From Chloroflexi bacterium CSP1-4 (GTDB taxonomy: Bacteria > Chloroflexota > Limnocylindria > Limnocylindrales > CSP1-4), in the NCBI GenBank assembly GCA_001443375.1, contig LDXM01000018.1:1-54896 (forward strand): 54,896 nt of DNA. The letters are read 5' to 3'. This document shows positions 51,120 to 54,896 of the stretch, piece after piece. The position numbers and the translations under genes were made by a program. The notes under the pieces are model-generated. The model did no database searches. It had not been told where the DNA came from and saw nothing but the letters and a program-made list of their open reading frames with translations. Each line of letters starts with the position of its first letter. The stretch's first letter is position 1.

Positions 51120-51220
51120 CGATGGCCTCCTTTGCTGGCGGGAGTGGCTCGACCCGGAGGCCTCGACATGGGCGCGGCGCCGTCCCAGCCCGCACGGTAC
51201 CCCCGAACGCGCCGCTCGGG

Positions 51221-51229
51221 TGTGGATAA
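51221..51229. other. DnaA-box-like 9-mer
   Basis: TGTGGATAA is the exact inverse of the DnaA box TTATCCACA. A related sequence, GTGGATAAGTC, is found at 23000-23010, and the same 11 bases occur here at 51222-51232. A single box does not make an origin. Confidence 0.3.
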
Positions 51230-51346
51230 GTCGGGCGAATCTCGGGTCGCAGCCGGCGCGTCGGAGCGTAATCTGACGACCTGCAGGGCCGGGCCGCGTC
51301 CCAGCGCCAAACGAGCGCATCGAGCCCGCCCGGGAGGAACGAACCG

Positions 51347-51724
51347 ATGTCCGAGCACCCGAACGTCATGGCGGCACGGCGGATGGGGGAGGCCATGCTG
51401 CGTGGCGACATGCAGGAGGCCGCCAGCTACCTGGCCGACGACGTCGTCTGGCACATGATCGGCCACGCGGAACCGGTCCGCGGCAAGGCAGCCCTGGCCG
51501 AGTCGATGGCGGCAGGCGGTGGCGGCGCCAGCATCAACTGGGTGACGCACGACGTCGTCGGCAACGACGACCACGTCATCGCCCTCGGTGAGGCGACGGC
51601 GACACGTGGCGACAAGTCGCTGGTTTATCGGACGGCCGAGATCTACCACATGAAGGACGGCCAGGTCACCGAGCGCTGGGCCTTTTCCGACGATACCGCG
51701 GCGATCAACGACTTCTTCGCGTAG
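51347..51724 (+). CDS. SnoaL-like/NTF2-fold protein
   Basis: This 125-residue protein has the SnoaL/NTF2-like pattern: MRAGEAMLRGDMQEAASYLADDVVWHMIG-like start, VRGKAALAESMA, and the strands VIALGEATATRGDKSLVYRTAEIYHMKDGQVTERWAF. Such proteins are small ligand-binding or isomerase enzymes; the substrate is unknown. GGAGGA about 10 nt before the ATG supports the start. Confidence 0.88.
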   Translation: MSEHPNVMAARRMGEAMLRGDMQEAASYLADDVVWHMIGHAEPVRGKAALAESMAAGGGGASINWVTHDVVGNDDHVIALGEATATRGDKSLVYRTAEIYHMKDGQVTERWAFSDDTAAINDFFA

Positions 51725-51822
51725 CGCGACGCACCACGAGGAAACCGACGCCGGGGCATCGCCGTCTGTGAGCCAGCACGGCCGCCAGGATCGGTCGGCC
51801 GGCAAGCCCACGGAGACCCCCG

Positions 51823-52599
51823 ATGCCTTCGACCATCACCATCGCCATCCCCGGCGCACGGACCCGCTGGCTGGCGGTCGGCCTGGCGGTCGGCCTTCTC
51901 GTCGCTGCCATTGCCAGCCCCGCCTTCGCACCACGGCCGATCAGTGCGGTCGACCCGACCAGTCCGCCCGAGCACACGATCAGCGTCAGCGGCACAGGCA
52001 AGGTCGTGGTGAGCCCGGACATCGCCGACCTTCGCCTCGGCGTGAGCGTCACGAAGCCGACCGTGAAGGCGGCTCGCACCGCCGCGGCGGAGTCGATGAC
52101 CCGGGTCATCGCCGCGCTCAAGAAGCTCGGCATCGCCGACGCCGACCTCCAGACGACCGGTCTCTCGCTCCAGCCGGTCTACACGTACCCGAAGAACGGT
52201 GGATCGCCGAAGCTGACCGGCTACACCCTCTCGAACGCGGTCGCCGTGACGATCCGTGACCTCGACAAGATCGGCGATGCCATCGACGACGCGCTGGCTG
52301 CTGGCGCCACGACGCTCGACGGAGTGACCTTCCGCGTCGAGGACCCCGCCAGGGCCGAGCAGCAGGCTCGCGAAGAGGCGATGGCCCAGGCGAAGTCGAA
52401 GGCCGAGACGCTCGCTTCCGCTGCCGGCGTGCGCATCACAGGCGTCTCGTCGATCAGCGAGACGTCGGCGCCGGTCCCCTACCCCGTCTACTACGGCGGC
52501 GAGAAAGGGGCCGGTGGGGCACTCGACGTCTCGACCCCGATCCAGACCGGCACGAACGAGGTCGTCGTCACGGTCGCTGTGGTCTACCTGATCGACTAG
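51823..52599 (+). CDS. SIMPL-domain (DUF541) exported protein
   Basis: This 258-residue protein has a signal peptide (WLAVGLAVGLLVAAIASPAFA) and the SIMPL domain: HTISVSGTGKVVVSPDIADLRLGVSV, AESMTRVIAALKKLGIADADLQTTGLSLQPVY, and ARAEQQAREEAMAQAKSKAETLASAAGV. The family is exported or membrane-associated; its role is poorly known. ACGGAGA lies about 7 nt before the ATG. Confidence 0.93.
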   Translation: MPSTITIAIPGARTRWLAVGLAVGLLVAAIASPAFAPRPISAVDPTSPPEHTISVSGTGKVVVSPDIADLRLGVSVTKPTVKAARTAAAESMTRVIAALKKLGIADADLQTTGLSLQPVYTYPKNGGSPKLTGYTLSNAVAVTIRDLDKIGDAIDDALAAGATTLDGVTFRVEDPARAEQQAREEAMAQAKSKAETLASAAGVRITGVSSISETSAPVPYPVYYGGEKGAGGALDVSTPIQTGTNEVVVTVAVVYLID

Positions 52600-52631
52600 C
52601 TGTAACGCGTCCCGCGCGGTCCGAGGGTCGA

Positions 52632-53183
52632 TTACGGGTGGGCGTCCCACTGGGCGCTGAAGTTGGTCTGGCCGATCGTTCCGTCGCCCGTGGTCAGTAG
52701 TGCGCTCGTGCATTCCACGTGACCGACCATGCCGCTGGCATCGTTCTTGGTCAGGGTGAAGGTGCACCCGGACCCTGAACCGGGATCCGAGGTACCGATC
52801 ACGACGGCCGTCCCGTCCCCGAAGTTGATGATCTGCCCGGCCGCTTGAGTGTTGAACGTGACGATGGCCCCTTCGCCGGACGAAGATGTGAAGTAGGCGA
52901 CCCATCCGTCGGTGGAGGGGTCGAACAGGCTGATCAGCGGCTGGAACGGCAACTCACCCGAGGCCTCGTATCCCCCGGTGATCTGGTAGGTCAACGAGCC
53001 GTTGGCTCCCCCGCCACCGCCACCACCACCGGAGCCCGGGGTTGTGGTCGCCTCTCCGCCACCGGAACTTGGCTCTCCGCCACCGAAGCTCGGCTCCGAC
53101 GAGCCGCCCCCCGGCGCGCTGCTGCAGGCGGTCGCCAGTGCCGCGATGACCACGACGGCCAAGATCGGTCGCAGGTGAGGCAT
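52632..53183 (-). CDS. Lipoprotein with Gly-rich linker, unknown function
   Basis: This 183-residue protein has a signal peptide with lipobox ALATAC, a low-complexity Gly/Ser/Glu linker of about 45 residues ending in eight Gly, and a beta-rich C-terminal domain (LTYQITGGYEASGELPFQPLISLFDPSTDGWVAYF, GCTFTLTKNDASGMVGHVEC with a likely disulfide). No family is recognised. GGAG lies 8 nt before the ATG, and a TAGCAT box (53231-53236, minus) lies about 47 nt upstream. Confidence 0.8.
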   Translation of the reverse strand: MPHLRPILAVVVIAALATACSSAPGGGSSEPSFGGGEPSSGGGEATTTPGSGGGGGGGGANGSLTYQITGGYEASGELPFQPLISLFDPSTDGWVAYFTSSSGEGAIVTFNTQAAGQIINFGDGTAVVIGTSDPGSGSGCTFTLTKNDASGMVGHVECTSALLTTGDGTIGQTNFSAQWDAHP

Positions 53184-53286
53184 CGCTCAGTCTCCATGCT
53201 GCAGGTTGGGCGCCCTGTTCAGATGCAGGCATGCTAGCGGCTGGATCCCGCTGGTGGAAGGACTTCGTCGCCACCGACTGCCCCAA

Positions 53287-53898
53287 CTACAGCCCCAGCC
53301 GCTGGATGAGCGCCAGAGTGGGCCGACGATCCGGGGCCGCCGCGGGCACCACGGGCAGCCGAAGCCACGCCCCGCCCGAGGGACCGCGCCGGTACGGCGA
53401 ACCCAGGTGTCGCGCCGACATGGCGTCCAACCCCATCGAACCCAGCGCGTCGGCCACGGCGAGCCCCTCCCCGACGTAGCCGCGCGCGACCATGCACCAG
53501 TCGGTCTCGCGGAGCAGTGACTGGAGTCGCTCCAGCCGCTCGGCGAAGGGCCGGCGCGTGACGTCCCGGCCGCCGGCCCAGGCGAGGTCGCTGGCCACGA
53601 AGGCCGCCTCCCCGTTGCGAACTTCCGGGTAGGCGAGGCGCTCACGGAGGAGGTCCGCGTCCGGGCGGCCGTCCGCGTCGAGGACCATCAACGTCCCGTC
53701 GACGATCACCCCGTCCTCGCCGAGCAACCCACCGACACCGCGCAACTCCGGAAAGGCCGCCAGCGGATCGGCCAGCTGCTCCACCTGGAGGCGCACCTCC
53801 CCGCCCCGACCGAACAGGAGCACGCGCGTTCCCGGCCACCAGGGTTCGAAGCGGTAGCCGGGGTCGTCGAAGGGCGCCGTACCGAGTTCGGGCTCCAT
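53287..53898 (-). CDS. ATP-dependent DNA ligase-like protein lacking catalytic residues
   Basis: This 203-residue protein follows the pattern of the LigD/ATP-dependent DNA ligase adenylation domain. The expected EIKWDGYR segment reads EPWWPGTR (18-25), so the AMP-accepting Lys and the Asp are replaced by Trp and Pro. DGEIVALDADGRPD becomes DGTLMVLDADGRPD, losing the motif III Glu. The late SPYR stretch is kept, but the flanking motif IV-V lysines are missing (SARHLGSPYRRG, WLRLP). No OB-fold domain follows. It is the first gene downstream of Ku on the same strand, 147 bp away. I infer an inactive relative that may act with Ku. Confidence 0.7.
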   Translation of the reverse strand: MEPELGTAPFDDPGYRFEPWWPGTRVLLFGRGGEVRLQVEQLADPLAAFPELRGVGGLLGEDGVIVDGTLMVLDADGRPDADLLRERLAYPEVRNGEAAFVASDLAWAGGRDVTRRPFAERLERLQSLLRETDWCMVARGYVGEGLAVADALGSMGLDAMSARHLGSPYRRGPSGGAWLRLPVVPAAAPDRRPTLALIQRLGL

Positions 53899-54045
53899 CG
53901 GGCGCAGGCGGGCCGGAAGGGGCCGAAGCGCCGGGGTTCGTGCCGGCGCCGGGGTTCGATCGGGCGTCGGAGGTCGATCGAGCGCGAGGTCGAGCTGTCC
54001 GGGGGCGGGTTCGATCGGGCGCGTGGGGCTCGTCGTCGGCTCCGG
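53899..54045. repeat. Short direct repeats between Ku and the ligase-like gene
   Basis: GGGTTCGATCGGGCG occurs at 53952-53966 and again at 54007-54021, and GCGCCGGGGTTCG occurs twice near 53930-53960. The 147-bp gap holds no gene. The repeats may arise from slippage in the GC-rich tail of the ku gene or serve as binding sites. Confidence 0.4.
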
Positions 54046-54896
54046 TCAGGCGGTCTTGCGCTTGCGGGCGCGAGCCGGCGGGGCCTCCTCGACCTCGGCA
54101 GCCACTGCGAGCGCCGATGCCGCCGTTCGCCCCTGCTTCGCCGCGGCCACGCTGGCCTCGAGCACGGCCATGAGGTCGACGAGCTTCGGGGCCTCGGCCG
54201 TGGGCTCCGGGCGCACGACCTCCTGGCCCTCGATCTTGGCCTCGATGACCTTGAGCAGTGCCTGGCGGTAGTCGTCGTGGAAGCTCGCCGGGTCGAACTC
54301 CATCTTCATCGCGCCGACGAGGGTCCTGGCCATGGCCACCTCGGCCGGCTTGAACTCCTGCTGCTCCTCGGGCAGGTCGAGGTCCTCGAGGGCGCGGATC
54401 TCGTCGGGCCAGTGGAGGGTCGTGAGCAGCATCGTCGTGGCGTACGGGTCGAGCGCCGCAAGCACCTCGCGGTCCTTGATGACGATCTTGCAGATGGCGC
54501 TCAGGCCCTCCTCGCGCAGCACCTGCTTGAGCAGGTAGAAGGCCTTCCGCCCGATCGCCTCGGGCTCGAGGTAGTAGGCCGACTTCACGAAGCGCGCGCC
54601 GTGCTGGTCGCCCGCCCCGGCGTCGACGAACAGCTCGATCTCGATCGAGCGCACCGTCTTGAGCGGCACCGACTCCATGTCCTCGTCGCTGATCACGACG
54701 TACTGGTTCTTGGCGTACTCGTAGCCGCGCAGCGTGTCCGTGCGGGTGATGTACTCATCGTCGAACGGGCAGTAGGTCTTCAGTTGCACCCGCGTCAGGC
54801 ACGTCTTGTGCAGCATGTTGAAGCTCAGCCCCGCCTTCGCCTCCGTCGCGAGGTACAGCTTGACGGGGATCGTGACGAGCCCGAACTGGATCGCCC
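54046..54896 (-). CDS. ku: Ku DNA end-binding protein (5' end beyond the window)
   Basis: The 283 codons visible contain the bacterial Ku core: AIQFGLVTIPVKLYLATEA close to the N-terminus, KTYCPFDD, GYEYAKNQYVVISDEDMESV, IEIELFVDAG, YYLEP and GRKAFYLLKQVLRE. The C-terminal tail is Lys/Arg/Ala-rich (ARKRKTA), as in Ku proteins that tether to DNA. Ku binds double-strand ends in non-homologous end joining and normally recruits LigD. The start codon lies beyond 54896. Confidence 0.97.
   Translation of the reverse strand, partial: AIQFGLVTIPVKLYLATEAKAGLSFNMLHKTCLTRVQLKTYCPFDDEYITRTDTLRGYEYAKNQYVVISDEDMESVPLKTVRSIEIELFVDAGAGDQHGARFVKSAYYLEPEAIGRKAFYLLKQVLREEGLSAICKIVIKDREVLAALDPYATTMLLTTLHWPDEIRALEDLDLPEEQQEFKPAEVAMARTLVGAMKMEFDPASFHDDYRQALLKVIEAKIEGQEVVRPEPTAEAPKLVDLMAVLEASVAAAKQGRTAASALAVAAEVEEAPPARARKRKTA

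Overview
The window is very GC-rich (near 70% by eye), almost fully coding, and uses many GTG starts and stop/start overlaps (ATGA, GTGA). The content fits a free-living aerobic or facultative high-GC bacterium: a b6-type split cytochrome b with a Rieske protein, lipoproteins with Ser/Pro linkers, tRNA-Lys with an encoded CCA end, YkoEDC and Ku. My best guess is a Chloroflexota lineage of the Limnocylindria kind; this is inference, because no rRNA or marker gene is present. A recurrent TANNNT hexamer 5-9 nt before start codons on both strands suggests that leaderless mRNAs are common.

Layout. 0-3.6 kb: tRNA-Lys(TTT), two TadE-like and one TadG-like pilus-associated proteins, and a small membrane protein. 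3.6-6.6 kb (minus): aminotransferase, 2-hydroxyacid dehydrogenase, EamA exporter. 6.7-7.5 kb: DUF2203 protein and rhodanese. 7.5-14.1 kb (minus): a respiratory operon with a FAD/Fe-S GltD-like oxidoreductase, split cytochrome b, Rieske protein, a cytochrome c-cupredoxin fusion and a membrane kelch protein broken by one frameshift. 14.3-17.2 kb: coiled-coil protein, PIG-L deacetylase, Bcp peroxiredoxin. 17.4-21.1 kb (minus): a TPP riboswitch controls thiamine pyrophosphokinase and a YkoE-YkoD-YkoC type ECF transporter. 21.1-25.1 kb: HAD phosphatase, YbaK-like deacylase, PQQ-repeat-like protein, membrane proteins and an M23 peptidase lipoprotein.

25.1-28.9 kb: a large HTH-GAF-GGDEF diguanylate cyclase whose start codon lies between the arms of a perfect 12-bp inverted repeat, then a class I glutamine amidotransferase-like hydrolase. 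28.9-32.9 kb (minus): a second ECF transporter in an operon with an S-adenosylmethionine hydrolase. 33.0-38.9 kb: membrane protein, WYL regulator, SRPBCC protein, and the pntAA-pntAB-pntB transhydrogenase operon. 39.0-50.8 kb: three toxin-antitoxin pairs with PIN toxins, an HD phosphohydrolase, a GlcD-like oxidase, a PEBP lipoprotein, a nuclease-exonuclease-helicase fusion, a coiled-coil PD-(D/E)XK-like protein and a cysteine synthase. 50.8-54.9 kb: small GYD and SnoaL-like proteins, a SIMPL protein, a lipoprotein, and a Ku gene (cut by the window end) followed by a ligase-like protein without catalytic lysines.

Most novel points: the Ku-linked apparent pseudo-ligase, the ECF/SAM-hydrolase operon, the GltD-like/cytochrome bc/cupredoxin/kelch operon, the HTH-GAF-GGDEF protein with its start-site inverted repeat, duplicated operator-like sites at the glcD start, and start-proximal -10 boxes that in two cases share bases with the upstream stop codon.
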